Virus record (IMG/VR): IMGVR_UViG_3300033148_005976
Span: 1-45,352 of that record
Origin: a virus
Length of the DNA stretch: 45,352 nt
Direction: 5' to 3' (one strand)
Every line of letters starts with the position of its first letter. Positions within the stretch are counted from its first letter, which is position 1. The notes under the pieces were generated by a model. It had not been told where the DNA came from. It saw only the letters and a program-made list of their open reading frames with translations, and did no database searches. The position numbers and the translations under genes are program-made. Below, piece by piece: positions 24,930 through 33,373 of this stretch.

Positions 24930-25268
24930 ATGCGACATCAATTACTTTATAGTGACGCTATTAGTGCCAGTGGGAATGTTACTTCAACCGAGGCTCAGTT
25001 GGAGGATGGCTTGAATGAACACGGGCTTCAGTATGAAGTCACCGGAGACGGTACTTGTCAAATAGAAGTGTTTACAAGTATTGAAGGGAGCAATTATGTC
25101 AGTAATGGTGTGGTAGCCTCCTCGGTGACTAAAACCTCTGGGCCAGGTAGTGATGGTAAGGACATAATTCCTCTTCGCCTTAAGCCTGGGGATTTACTCA
25201 GGGCAAAAGTTGCGGAGACAGGAGGGAGCAAGTCTGTCACGGTTTCCCTCTGGCTTGTTCAAAAGTGA
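24930..25268 (+). CDS. Small structural protein candidate
   Basis: A 112-aa beta-rich protein (QLEDGLNEHGLQYEVTGDG, then VEVFTSIEGSN-like and PLRLKPGDLLRAKVAETGG text). The alternating-strand pattern is that of small phage beta-sandwich proteins. The coding end LVQK-stop coincides with GTTCAAAAGTGAA (25257-25269), which may be a decayed palindrome copy. Function unknown. Confidence 0.65.
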   Translation: MRHQLLYSDAISASGNVTSTEAQLEDGLNEHGLQYEVTGDGTCQIEVFTSIEGSNYVSNGVVASSVTKTSGPGSDGKDIIPLRLKPGDLLRAKVAETGGSKSVTVSLWLVQK

Positions 25269-25280
25269 AAGGAGATTACT

Positions 25281-25466
25281 ATGGTTTTTGAAAGACCGCC
25301 TGAGGAACCTAAGATTGTTGTAGAGAAGGTGACTAAAGAAGTTAAAATAAGAGAGAATGTAGGCTTGTGGTTCTCTCTTGGGTTAGTTTTCTTTTTTCTT
25401 ATTTTGCTCTATCTGAAGGTTCAATGGCTTGAAGAAAGAGTGCTTAAGGCTCTTCTAGGAGGATAG
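25281..25466 (+). CDS. Single-span membrane protein
   Basis: A 61-aa protein with charged N-terminus, one hydrophobic segment (about residues 30-47: WFSLGLVFFFLILLYL) and a basic C-terminus. Such small one-span proteins upstream of fibres and lysis genes may act as holins or spanin-like proteins, but size and topology alone do not decide. Ribosome site AAAGGAG. Confidence 0.6.
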   Translation: MVFERPPEEPKIVVEKVTKEVKIRENVGLWFSLGLVFFFLILLYLKVQWLEERVLKALLGG

Positions 25467-25467
25467 A

Positions 25468-28089
25468 ATGACTTGGAGACCTACAGGGGCAACTGTTTTT
25501 GTTGGGAAGACTACGGCTCCGACAGTTAATGATGACGAGAATGATGGTTATCTGATTGGAGATCTTTGGATAGACGAAACGAATGATATTGCCTACGTGC
25601 TAGTAGATAAGACTGCAGGAGCGGCGATTTGGAGGAATCTCTCTGTTCCACAAGATCTTGGTACCAGCGATAGCCCAACATTCGCTACAGTCAAGTTGTC
25701 TGATCTCACTGATGGTCACATTCCTTATCATGTTGACGATTCAAGTGGGCTCACCGATAGCCCGATGTCAACAGACGGAACAGATGTTATCTTTAGCGAC
25801 AATGCGATATTGAGTACTTCGCCCACCGAACTTTATCACTTAACGAATAAAGGATATGTAGACAGAGCAGTGACATCACTTGGAGCGTCCTTTTTTATGT
25901 CCACAACAACGGATGGTGATACAGGGTATTACCTGACTTATCTTAACTCTCCTGATGAGGCGGAGGACTATGTAGAGGGTGCAGATTTGTCTGATGATGA
26001 TCTGATTGGATCTTGGATTTCAGATGTAGGAGAGGCCCCAACAAGACTATTAACTGGTATTTTTAGTTGGTATATTGAGGTTGAAAAGACTGCTGGTACA
26101 CAAACGCTAAAGTTATACTGGAAGATGTATGAACGAAAAGCAGATGACTCTGAAGTGCTGATTGCAACATCTACAGAGTCTAATGAGATTGATAGCAGGG
26201 GAAGTCTCATTATTCCACTCAATCTCACATCTGACTATGTGCCTGCAAGCAATAGTCGGATTGTAGGAAAATTTTATGCGAGCGTGAGTGGTGGTGGAAA
26301 CGCACCTACAGTGAGGATTTACTGCCTTGGCGATACAGGGTCAAGATGGGAGATCCCTGCAAACAGTGAAGTTTTTCGCAGTATCTTTGTGCCATATGAC
26401 AATGCAGTGCAAGATGTTGATTTGGGTAGTTACACTTTGACTGCACCAACCGTCAAACTCTCCAACCTCACCAACGGCTATATCCCTTACCATGTCTCTG
26501 ATGCCGGCGGATTGGCTGATAGTCCTATACGTGCGGATGGGAATCGAGTTGCAATAGGTAATTCAGTTCAAGATCATTTATTGTACCTAGACTATGCCCC
26601 AACTAACAGTGCTTCTGCACATGGTCTAACGATAAAGTATACTCCTAAAATTACATCTACAATGGACAATTACAGTAAGGGCTTGTTCGTAGATGCCAAG
26701 ACAGACATAGCTTCTGGAGTGACAAACACTGGGTATCATATAGCTATACACGGGCAGGTTTTTCATAACTCAGATGGGGATTTGGATGATTTACGGGGAC
26801 TTCAGTTAAGCTACGGAAACTACACAGGAGGCAACCCTACAAGGTCGGTGACAAATACCTACGGCATACGTTTGAGACCCTATATCATAGAAGGTACAAT
26901 AACCAATCTATACGACATCTTTATCGGAACTACTGCAACGGGTGGTACTGTAACCAACCATTGGGGAATTTATCAGCAGGAAGCCAATGACAATTACTTT
27001 GCTGGTAATCTTGGTATCCGAACCACCAATCCCCAGGCCAATGTGGAGATTGAAGACGGCGGGACGAGTAATAGTGTGTTGTTGAAGATTACGCAGGATG
27101 ATAACAACCCTTATGCTTTAGTAATTGGAAACGATACTTACAGTACAACGGATACCTTGGGATTAGTTTTCCGTCTGGATAATAATGGTCATGCTTTCGT
27201 CCAAAATTATGCTGAGGGTGATTTATATCTTAGAGGAGTAGGGACAGTAAATGCTTCACGTATCCTTATTGATGCAGAAGATAAGATTTGTTTCAGAGAC
27301 TACAACGAAGATTCCCCAAGCACCAAGATCACCATGGATATGCAGAATGGCAATTTGGGAATAGGAACAACAGATCAATTTGGCTCAGGTGCAGGAGTCC
27401 TGACCATTGCTAATGCTGGAACAAATCCTACAACCAATCCAACAGATGCAACGATTCTATTTTCTAAAGATTACGATGATGGAGACGCTACGGCGACTTC
27501 TGAACTGTTTGTCCGAGACGAGGATGGGAACGAGACCAATCTTTCTCCTCATGCTTTTGAGATTTACCAACCTGATCCTGACGATCCATTTCCCTGGACG
27601 TATCATTCTGTGAGTAATCTAATCGGAAAGAAAATCAACGTGGACATGAGTGGAGCGATCAGAGAGCTTGAGAGGTTGTCAGGTAAGAGTTTCATTTATA
27701 TTGAAGATGTGGAAAGAATGCCTATTAGGGAGCATTTAGAAAGGAAGAAGAAATATTTAATCGAGAAATACCAGAAGGAGAACGAAAGCGAGATCGAAGT
27801 CTCTCTGAGCGATGCCGTAGAGATAGTTGAAACGGAAGTAGAAGATTATGAGGACATTGTTGGGGAGGAAATAAAATATTGCTTTGAGGATGGAAAAATT
27901 AAGGAAGTTAAAACTCCTATTTATAGAAAAAAGAAGATGACCAGTAAGCAGCTAAAGGAAGGAATAAGACTCGATGAGAAAACAGGAAAACTCTACAAAA
28001 AGGTTCAACCATCAAGAGAGGAGGCAGAGGCTGCTATCAAGGACGGTCCTAAACTTAAGGTAAGAAAATGGATACAAAAAAGGCTATAG
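25468..28089 (+). CDS. Tail fibre / receptor-binding protein
   Basis: An 873-aa protein with fibre-like composition: Gly/Asn/Thr/Ser-rich, beta. The N-terminal module (PTGATVFVGKTTAPTVNDDE, YLIGDLWID) is common in phage fibres. Two related repeats occur: LSDLTDGHIPYHVDD with GLTDSP, and LSNLTNGYIPYHVSD with GLADSP, each followed by DG. The last about 160 residues (after YHSVSNLIGKKI) change to charged helical text, likely a C-terminal assembly or chaperone-like region. It should mediate host recognition. Confidence 0.75.
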   Translation: MTWRPTGATVFVGKTTAPTVNDDENDGYLIGDLWIDETNDIAYVLVDKTAGAAIWRNLSVPQDLGTSDSPTFATVKLSDLTDGHIPYHVDDSSGLTDSPMSTDGTDVIFSDNAILSTSPTELYHLTNKGYVDRAVTSLGASFFMSTTTDGDTGYYLTYLNSPDEAEDYVEGADLSDDDLIGSWISDVGEAPTRLLTGIFSWYIEVEKTAGTQTLKLYWKMYERKADDSEVLIATSTESNEIDSRGSLIIPLNLTSDYVPASNSRIVGKFYASVSGGGNAPTVRIYCLGDTGSRWEIPANSEVFRSIFVPYDNAVQDVDLGSYTLTAPTVKLSNLTNGYIPYHVSDAGGLADSPIRADGNRVAIGNSVQDHLLYLDYAPTNSASAHGLTIKYTPKITSTMDNYSKGLFVDAKTDIASGVTNTGYHIAIHGQVFHNSDGDLDDLRGLQLSYGNYTGGNPTRSVTNTYGIRLRPYIIEGTITNLYDIFIGTTATGGTVTNHWGIYQQEANDNYFAGNLGIRTTNPQANVEIEDGGTSNSVLLKITQDDNNPYALVIGNDTYSTTDTLGLVFRLDNNGHAFVQNYAEGDLYLRGVGTVNASRILIDAEDKICFRDYNEDSPSTKITMDMQNGNLGIGTTDQFGSGAGVLTIANAGTNPTTNPTDATILFSKDYDDGDATATSELFVRDEDGNETNLSPHAFEIYQPDPDDPFPWTYHSVSNLIGKKINVDMSGAIRELERLSGKSFIYIEDVERMPIREHLERKKKYLIEKYQKENESEIEVSLSDAVEIVETEVEDYEDIVGEEIKYCFEDGKIKEVKTPIYRKKKMTSKQLKEGIRLDEKTGKLYKKVQPSREEAEAAIKDGPKLKVRKWIQKRL

Positions 28090-28111
28090 GCGACGAATTA
28101 AGGAGGAAAGT

Positions 28112-28285
28112 ATGGAGAAAGAGATTGACTATAAAAAACTCTATCTAGAACAGAGAGTTGTGTCCCTACGTATAGAATCTCAGGCATTGCAACTTCGCTT
28201 CGCACAGGTACAACAAGGATTGTTAATGGCACAGCGAGAGCTAGATGAGTATGTTAAAGGTGAGGATCAAAATGGCAAATGCTGA
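28112..28285 (+). CDS. Small helical protein, lysis module
   Basis: A 57-aa frame with strong ribosome site (AAGGAGGAAAG) before ATG 28112. It is one amphipathic helix (KLYLEQRVVSLRIESQALQL, then RFAQVQQGLLMAQREL) with no membrane span. It overlaps the next small gene by 14 bases. It may partner the following membrane protein. Function unknown. Confidence 0.65.
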   Translation: MEKEIDYKKLYLEQRVVSLRIESQALQLRFAQVQQGLLMAQRELDEYVKGEDQNGKC

Positions 28286-28445
28286 ATACAATCAGGACTG
28301 GTGCAATGAGCGCCATGAAAGAATCGACGAGGAGTTCAATCAAGTGTGGAAAAGAATTAAGACAGTAGATTCAAGACTTTGGGCTATCCTTGTTGTGCAA
28401 CTTGTGATTCTGGGAGGCATTGTTGGTACTTTGCTTAAACTTTAA
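28272..28445 (+). CDS. XhlA-like small membrane protein, holin candidate
   Basis: A 57-aa protein from ATG 28272, chosen because AAAGGTGAGG lies upstream. A longer frame from 28245 lacks a good site. The N-terminal half is a charged helix (ERIDEEFNQVWKRIKTVDSR), the C-terminal 20 residues are a membrane span (LWAILVVQLVILGGIVGTLL). This layout matches haemolysin XhlA-type proteins, which act with holins. It lies directly before the peptidase gene. Confidence 0.6.
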   Translation: MANAEYNQDWCNERHERIDEEFNQVWKRIKTVDSRLWAILVVQLVILGGIVGTLLKL

Positions 28446-28457
28446 GTGGGAATCAAA

Positions 28458-28934
28458 ATGATTAACTGGAAATACGTTAAATATTTCAAGCCAAAGGAGT
28501 TCGATGATCCTAAATATCCAGGATCAGGAGAGAACATCTCAGGCATTCTTCTTCACAAACTCACGTGCCTTAGGGAACGAACAGCCTGGTTTGATCCTCC
28601 GGACGGTTGGCCTTTGATTATTCACAGCAGCATTGGTGGTGCTATCGACATGGATGGTTCTTGGGGGCATTCAAAGAACAGTTATCATCTCTACAAACCC
28701 GAGAGGAATGAATTAAGTTGTGCTGCCGTGGACTGTCACTTTGTAACTGATGCCCCTCCCAAGATTCAATATTCCCTCATTGAGGAAATAGGATTCGGAG
28801 GGGTAGGGGTTTACTATGACTGGAAATGGAATGGAAAACTCCTTCCTATAGGCTTCCACCTTGATGTTAGGCCGAAGGAAAGTCTGCAGAGATGGAAAAG
28901 AGAAAACGGAAAATATATCTATTTGCTTAGGTGA
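28458..28934 (+). CDS. M15-like peptidase, endolysin candidate
   Basis: About 158 aa from ATG 28458. A GTG at 28446 is in frame but has no ribosome site. FKPKEFDDP near the N-terminus, then SYHLY, AVDCHF and GFHLDVRP supply a His, Asp, His set with spacing like zinc-dependent D-Ala-D-Ala carboxypeptidases / L-Ala-D-Glu endopeptidases of family M15 (Peptidase_M15_3 type). It would cut peptidoglycan peptides for release of progeny. The position next to a holin candidate supports this. Confidence 0.75.
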   Translation: MINWKYVKYFKPKEFDDPKYPGSGENISGILLHKLTCLRERTAWFDPPDGWPLIIHSSIGGAIDMDGSWGHSKNSYHLYKPERNELSCAAVDCHFVTDAPPKIQYSLIEEIGFGGVGVYYDWKWNGKLLPIGFHLDVRPKESLQRWKRENGKYIYLLR

Positions 28935-28937
28935 GCT

Positions 28938-29060
28938 ATGGATAAAGAGGAAATCAAAGAGGAACTGGAACTCTTAACCATCAACGAGCTCATTCGAGGG
29001 ATTCTCCTTCTAGCGGAGGAGCTGAAAAGAAGAGTGGAAAAGGAAAGCAAACCTAAGTAA
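28938..29060 (+). CDS. Small acidic helical protein, last left-arm gene
   Basis: A 40-aa frame starting three bases after the peptidase stop, with AGGTGAG just upstream. It is mostly Glu/Leu/Lys (EEIKEELELLTINELI, LLLAEELKRRVEK), a single amphipathic helix. Its end overlaps the convergent hairpin. Function unknown. Confidence 0.55.
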   Translation: MDKEEIKEELELLTINELIRGILLLAEELKRRVEKESKPK

Positions 29061-29072
29061 CTGCTTTCCTTT
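29039..29072. terminator. Bidirectional hairpin between convergent arms
   Basis: AAAGGAAAGCA (29039-29049), 12-nt loop, TGCTTTCCTTT (29062-29072): 11 perfect base pairs between the last gene of each arm. The T-run and A-run at the stem bases make it usable as terminator from both sides. It is the only point where the two arms converge. Confidence 0.65.
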
Positions 29073-29082
29073 CCCCTCCTCA

Positions 29083-29394
29083 TTAGACAGTTTCCTTCAT
29101 GGGAAAATCAAACAGATCATCCATAATCGTCATAGCGAATTCATCCCACTCAGATTCAGGATCATCTATAGCCTTCGCGAGAACCGGCCTCATAAAGCCA
29201 TAGATCTGTTTCAGAACCATCATCACAGCTTCCGGTTCGATTACAGTGTTATGGGAGGCCCCAAGTGCTCCGTCTAGCATTCCCATTAGAACATCATCCC
29301 AAGTGTGATCAGGATCGTCAATAGCCTTTTTCAACTGTGGTCTGAAAAAGGGATACAACTGCCTAAAGACTGTAAATCCAAGCATCCAACTCAT
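29083..29394 (-). CDS. Internally duplicated small protein
   Basis: A 103-aa protein from ATG 29394, chosen for the strong site AAAGGAGGTGAG. It holds two similar halves: LYPFFRPQLKKAIDDPDHTW...DDV near residues 13-40 and IYGFMRPVLAKAIDDPESEW...DEF near 65-92. The conserved core FxRPxLxKAIDDPxxxWD suggests a tandem duplicated helical motif. Last gene of the right arm, downstream of the helicase and a palindrome copy. Function unknown. Confidence 0.75.
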   Translation of the reverse strand: MSWMLGFTVFRQLYPFFRPQLKKAIDDPDHTWDDVLMGMLDGALGASHNTVIEPEAVMMVLKQIYGFMRPVLAKAIDDPESEWDEFAMTIMDDLFDFPMKETV

Positions 29395-29424
29395 TCTACT
29401 CACCTCCTTTCCTTTCGAGATTTT

Positions 29425-29439
29425 GTTCAAATTTTGAAC
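29425..29439 (-). repeat. Dispersed palindrome, copy 8
   Basis: GTTCAAATTTTGAAC on the + strand, so AAAATTT form in the direction of transcription. It lies in the leader of the 103-aa gene, next to CGAGA, just upstream of its ribosome site. Confidence 0.9.
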
Positions 29440-29451
29440 AAAGTTAGTGGT

Positions 29452-30633
29452 TTACGTTTTGCCTACCCATTTGTAGACCTTCTCTCCGGAGGAGAGGATA
29501 ATTTCCTTGACAACTCTCATGCTGGTTATGGTCTCAAGAATGGCTTCAAGTTCAGTCTTGCTAGTATTTCGATAGTTCATTTGGAGAAGCTCTGTGAAGG
29601 AGACTTCCCCGCTTATTCTGATTTGTCTCAGGACTACTTCTACATCCTGAGCGGATTGTGACCTGCCATGTCCCCCAAGAGCTGTAGAGGCATCATGGAG
29701 GGTGCTTTCTACGATTTCTATCGCTCGCCCTAGGTCGTCCTCGGTGAGAAGGAGTTCATCAGAGTAAGCCACTCGAAGGGCGATAGCGGTTTTGAGAACA
29801 ACTATGTGAATTCTGGACATAAAGGGATGTATCCGAGCATCTTTGATTTGCCTGGTCTTTTCGCCTATTGTACCGTACCAGGATTTGAAGAAATCTTCTG
29901 CTCCTGGAGCCCAATGGAATTCCCCCTTGAGCATAGCTATCCTGTTGAGATCTGTGCAAAGGTTGCTGTAGAGTTGCTCGTCCATCTCGCTTGGGATAGG
30001 TACTTCCTTGTATTTTCTATCCCCATAGACCAAAACGCAACGGCTAGTGAAGCCTCCACCAATTGCCTCAATGGGGAGATTCCCTGCAAGCCAAGTGGGA
30101 GTAGTAGCAGCTAGGCAAGAGACACAGACTCCACGAAGGAGGTCTGAACCAGCTCCGTCGGTCTCGTAGTCCCAAGAGTCATGGCTATCGAAGAGATCAG
30201 TAAGAACCTCTACCATTGCCTTTGGATCAAGGGCAAGGAGGGAGCTCATTTCTTTGGACACTATAGCTAAAGGTGCTTGGGCCACTTGTTTTCCCTTGTA
30301 CTCGAAGTAACTTTTTCCTGAAATGTCACAAAGGATTCTAGTAAGTCTGCGCTTGGAAAGTGAATCTGCTGAGACGTTGTGACCGATCTCTCGTAGGATT
30401 TTTCTAGCAAATCCCACAGGACCACCCTTTCGGCCTCCTGGGGGGGCCACAATGAGAACAAAGATGTTTGGATAGAGGATTTCGATTCCATAGGGAAGCC
30501 AAACTCTGCGTTGAAGAGCTGCACAAAGGGTAAAAATTCCTCCCCAAAGCCAAAAGTGTCTTGGGGCCTCGGTGTCTTCCACGTAGTGTTGTAAGCCTTT
30601 AAGCCAGTTTTCAAGTCGTCGTGTAGGAGGCAC
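29452..30633 (-). CDS. DUF3987-like replicative helicase / ATPase
   Basis: A 393-aa protein from GTG 30633, two bases after the polymerase stop and with GGAG eight bases upstream. The P-loop is APPGGRKGG (about 63-71), a variant of GxxGxGKS. Then RLTRILCDISGK, LAIVSKEMSSLL, SWDYETDG and LAATTPTWLAGNL follow the order seen in DUF3987/RepA-like helicase families. The C-terminal about 60 residues look like a winged helix. The P-loop lacks the usual GKS/T and needs checking. Role: unwinding or loading during phage DNA replication with the adjacent polymerase. Confidence 0.65.
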   Translation of the reverse strand: MPPTRRLENWLKGLQHYVEDTEAPRHFWLWGGIFTLCAALQRRVWLPYGIEILYPNIFVLIVAPPGGRKGGPVGFARKILREIGHNVSADSLSKRRLTRILCDISGKSYFEYKGKQVAQAPLAIVSKEMSSLLALDPKAMVEVLTDLFDSHDSWDYETDGAGSDLLRGVCVSCLAATTPTWLAGNLPIEAIGGGFTSRCVLVYGDRKYKEVPIPSEMDEQLYSNLCTDLNRIAMLKGEFHWAPGAEDFFKSWYGTIGEKTRQIKDARIHPFMSRIHIVVLKTAIALRVAYSDELLLTEDDLGRAIEIVESTLHDASTALGGHGRSQSAQDVEVVLRQIRISGEVSFTELLQMNYRNTSKTELEAILETITSMRVVKEIILSSGEKVYKWVGKT

Positions 30634-30635
30634 AT

Positions 30636-33125
30636 CTAAAGCTCCATTGGAAATTCAGCTTCGTCTTTTATTTCTTCCATATTCCCCCAACTCTTGCCCC
30701 ACTTGAAGTCACAGGGGATTATGAGTTCCCTTCCCTCTACATAGAGGGGCATCTCCATTCGCTTACGGATGGCCTTTATAGCCTTTGGGATGTCCCTGTA
30801 TCTGCATTGCCCAACTACCTCATCGTGGACATTGAGAAGAGGCTCATAGAAATCCAAATCTTCATGAATCTTCTGTATAGCAATTTGAAGAAGCTCTCCC
30901 ACCGTGGATTGGGGAACGAAAGCAACAGCACTACGAAAGAGGTTTTCGTTGAGTCTTCCTCTGAAATGCCTCACTCTTCCAAGCGGTGTTGTGAGTTTGC
31001 GAGTTGCACGAATAGTCTCCTTTACCTTCTCTTGCCAGCGAATGATCATGGGGTTTGCTGCACGAGTTCTAGCAAGGAACTGTCTGCAAGTTGCTTCTGG
31101 AAGGTAGACCTCTTCACGAATAAGGATGTTTTGAAGCATCCTTGGCCCCATGAGATAGTTGGAGGCATGGACTATGGTTTTTGCAATGCGCCGGTAGAAT
31201 TTAAGGGTATGCTCTTCTCCAGTGATTTGGTCCTTGAATAGAGCCTTTCCATTATAGGGGACTTCTTTAGGAATTCCGAAGACCTGTCTTGCGTTTTCCC
31301 AATGAACGTCTCTTCCTGCAAGGAAAGCCTCAATGAGACGAGTATCTCCTGCAAGCCAGGCAACCATTCTTGCTTCAGCTTGAGCAAGGTCCGAGGCAAG
31401 AAGCACAAGCCCCTCATCTGGGATAAAGAGATCTCTGATGAGCTTGCCCTCTTTGGTCCTAACAGGGATGTTTTGGAGATTTCCTCCTCCACCAAAATGA
31501 GACTCTGAGGAGCTGAGCCTATACGTGCTAACCCACCCATAGCTTGTCCGGATTCTTCCATCCTCTTCTATTTTCATACTTGTGTAAGTGTCTGCAAGTT
31601 TGGAGAATTCACGGAATTTAGCGAGATTCTCCAAAACCTCATGTTTCGGGAATTTTTTCCTGAGCCTATTAAGGGCGTCCTTGTCCGTTGTTGGACGCTT
31701 GGTCTTGTGATGGTATTGGATAGGCATATTGAGCTCAGAATAGACAAGGGTATTTACCTGAATCGAGGAGCGTAGATTAATTGGATGTTCTATTTCAGCC
31801 ACAACAGCCCTCTCAGCTTCATCCGCAAGAGAATTGAACTTTGTCGCAAGTTTGTCTCTCTTTTCCAGATCTGCACAAACACCCCTAATCATCATTCTCA
31901 ACAAAGAGGGCGTGACTGACATAGAGCGCAAATAGCCGTTCCAAGTCCCAAGCTCATGAGCATCTCGCTCTATTTGGGGCCAGATTTCTCTGGTCACGCA
32001 ACAATCTCGGGCATTGTAGGTGTATTCTGCCTCATCACTAATACGCCTCCCGTCCCAGACTTTGCCATCATCCTTGTAGTAGGGTTCCCAAGTGAAGACT
32101 GAGGACAGAGTATCAAGACTCTTCTTCATATAGGGATACGTTGCCTGGAAGAGATACATAGTATCATGCCAGGAACCTGGGGCAACTCGGACCCCGTAGT
32201 ATCTCCCAAGGATGGAGAGATCGTAGAGGCCGTTGTGGAAGACTTTAGTAATATTAGCGTTGAGAAAAACCTCCGAAATGGCTTGCCATAGAACGGCTTC
32301 CTCCTTGGGGGACCAACAAAACTGTCCATGCCTCAGAAAAGGAATCACAAAGGCATAGTCAGGCGAGGGAGAAAATCCCATACACCAAAGCAGAGGGCCT
32401 TTCGAGCTTCGAAGAGTCTCTATATCTACGGCAACGATTCCGCTTAGTTTTCTAAGTTCGTCTATAATTTCCTCCAAGGTGAGATTAATCCTAAATGTCC
32501 TTTTTGGTCGTTGCAGTTCTGGGAATTCTGCTTGAATCATAGACCTTTCAAGATCCTTCAATGTAAGGGGAAGCACATTCTGTTGCATAGTTTTCTTCTC
32601 TCCAAGAAGTCTTTCCGTTGGCTCATTCATGAGCCTATTCACGTAGCTTGGGTGGTACATAGCATAGACTTTGAAACCTGGAACGAGTGTGCAAGGAAGG
32701 ACACTTCCCCTCCACTTAGAGATTCTCTTGTGGCCGGTGAGAATGTAAAGGGGTGTGGCTCCCAGGGCCACTAATACATTAGGACCTTTACCGGTTTGCC
32801 TACGTCTTTCAAGGAGTCCCTCAAGCCACCTCTTGAGAGCATCTATATGCTCCTGTCCTTCCCAAGTTGGCCTGGTGCAAGATTTGTCCTGGAAGTAGTA
32901 GCCCACATTATTTCCTGGAGGTTGTTGCTTAAAGACATTAGTAAGCAGAATATCTCTCCTTAAAATTCCCACTGTCTTGAACATTTGATTAAGCCTCATT
33001 CCAGCATCACCCTGGAAGGGAAGGAGAAGTCTGTTTTCCTCCTTTCCAGGAGCCTCTCCAATGAAGCAGACCTTTGAATCTAACGGACCCTCTGGGCCAA
33101 CAACGTTTGTTTGGAGTCTTTCCAT
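30636..33125 (-). CDS. Uracil-DNA-glycosylase / family-A DNA polymerase fusion
   Basis: An 829-aa protein. Residues about 15-200 resemble family 4/5 uracil-DNA glycosylases (CFIGEAPGKEE, LPFQGDAGMRL, LVALGAT, MYHPSYV). Next is a DEDD 3'-5' exonuclease (VAVDIETL, FHNGLYDLSIL, YNARDC). The C-terminal half is a family-A polymerase: motif A ASDLAQAEAR, motif B RRIAKTIVHASNYLMG, motif C NVHDEVVG. It should replicate the phage genome and may sense uracil in the template. Only part of the cysteine set for the Fe-S cluster of family-4 UDGs is visible. Position between helicase and PnuC-like gene fits a replication operon. Confidence 0.88.
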   Translation of the reverse strand: MERLQTNVVGPEGPLDSKVCFIGEAPGKEENRLLLPFQGDAGMRLNQMFKTVGILRRDILLTNVFKQQPPGNNVGYYFQDKSCTRPTWEGQEHIDALKRWLEGLLERRRQTGKGPNVLVALGATPLYILTGHKRISKWRGSVLPCTLVPGFKVYAMYHPSYVNRLMNEPTERLLGEKKTMQQNVLPLTLKDLERSMIQAEFPELQRPKRTFRINLTLEEIIDELRKLSGIVAVDIETLRSSKGPLLWCMGFSPSPDYAFVIPFLRHGQFCWSPKEEAVLWQAISEVFLNANITKVFHNGLYDLSILGRYYGVRVAPGSWHDTMYLFQATYPYMKKSLDTLSSVFTWEPYYKDDGKVWDGRRISDEAEYTYNARDCCVTREIWPQIERDAHELGTWNGYLRSMSVTPSLLRMMIRGVCADLEKRDKLATKFNSLADEAERAVVAEIEHPINLRSSIQVNTLVYSELNMPIQYHHKTKRPTTDKDALNRLRKKFPKHEVLENLAKFREFSKLADTYTSMKIEEDGRIRTSYGWVSTYRLSSSESHFGGGGNLQNIPVRTKEGKLIRDLFIPDEGLVLLASDLAQAEARMVAWLAGDTRLIEAFLAGRDVHWENARQVFGIPKEVPYNGKALFKDQITGEEHTLKFYRRIAKTIVHASNYLMGPRMLQNILIREEVYLPEATCRQFLARTRAANPMIIRWQEKVKETIRATRKLTTPLGRVRHFRGRLNENLFRSAVAFVPQSTVGELLQIAIQKIHEDLDFYEPLLNVHDEVVGQCRYRDIPKAIKAIRKRMEMPLYVEGRELIIPCDFKWGKSWGNMEEIKDEAEFPMEL

Positions 33126-33126
33126 T

Positions 33127-33342
33127 CTACTTTCTCCATTCGTATATGCCCCATAGGGCTAACAGAAAATACAAGAAGAACAATGCTGACTGAGCATAGA
33201 TTTCTTTATAAAAATCTATTACGGTCCAGGTGGCGTTTGTAACTGCCCAAACGAAAAAGCAGGATCTTCTCTTTTTTATGTTCAAAATCACTCCTATAGT
33301 AGCAAGTACAGAACAGGTCCAAGTTACAATCTCGAAAAGCAT
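33127..33342 (-). CDS. PnuC-like small membrane protein
   Basis: A 71-aa protein with three hydrophobic segments: residues about 2-20, 28-42 and 49-68. KKRRSCFFVWAVTNATW and the ALWGIYEW end resemble single repeats of PnuC/SWEET-like transporters, which carry nicotinamide riboside. Here only half or less of a full transporter is present, so an oligomer would be needed. Ribosome site AGGTGAAG. Separated from the polymerase by one base. A role in NAD supply is inference only. Confidence 0.6.
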   Translation of the reverse strand: MLFEIVTWTCSVLATIGVILNIKKRRSCFFVWAVTNATWTVIDFYKEIYAQSALFFLYFLLALWGIYEWRK

Positions 33343-33358
33343 TTCTTCACCTACTTTT

Positions 33359-33373
33359 GTTCAAATTTTGAAC
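33359..33373 (-). repeat. Dispersed palindrome, copy 9
   Basis: GTTCAAATTTTGAAC. The exonuclease gene ends in it: the last codons Phe-Lys-Ile-stop are read from TTC AAA ATT TGA. So the element overlaps a coding end and still keeps its palindrome. Confidence 0.9.
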
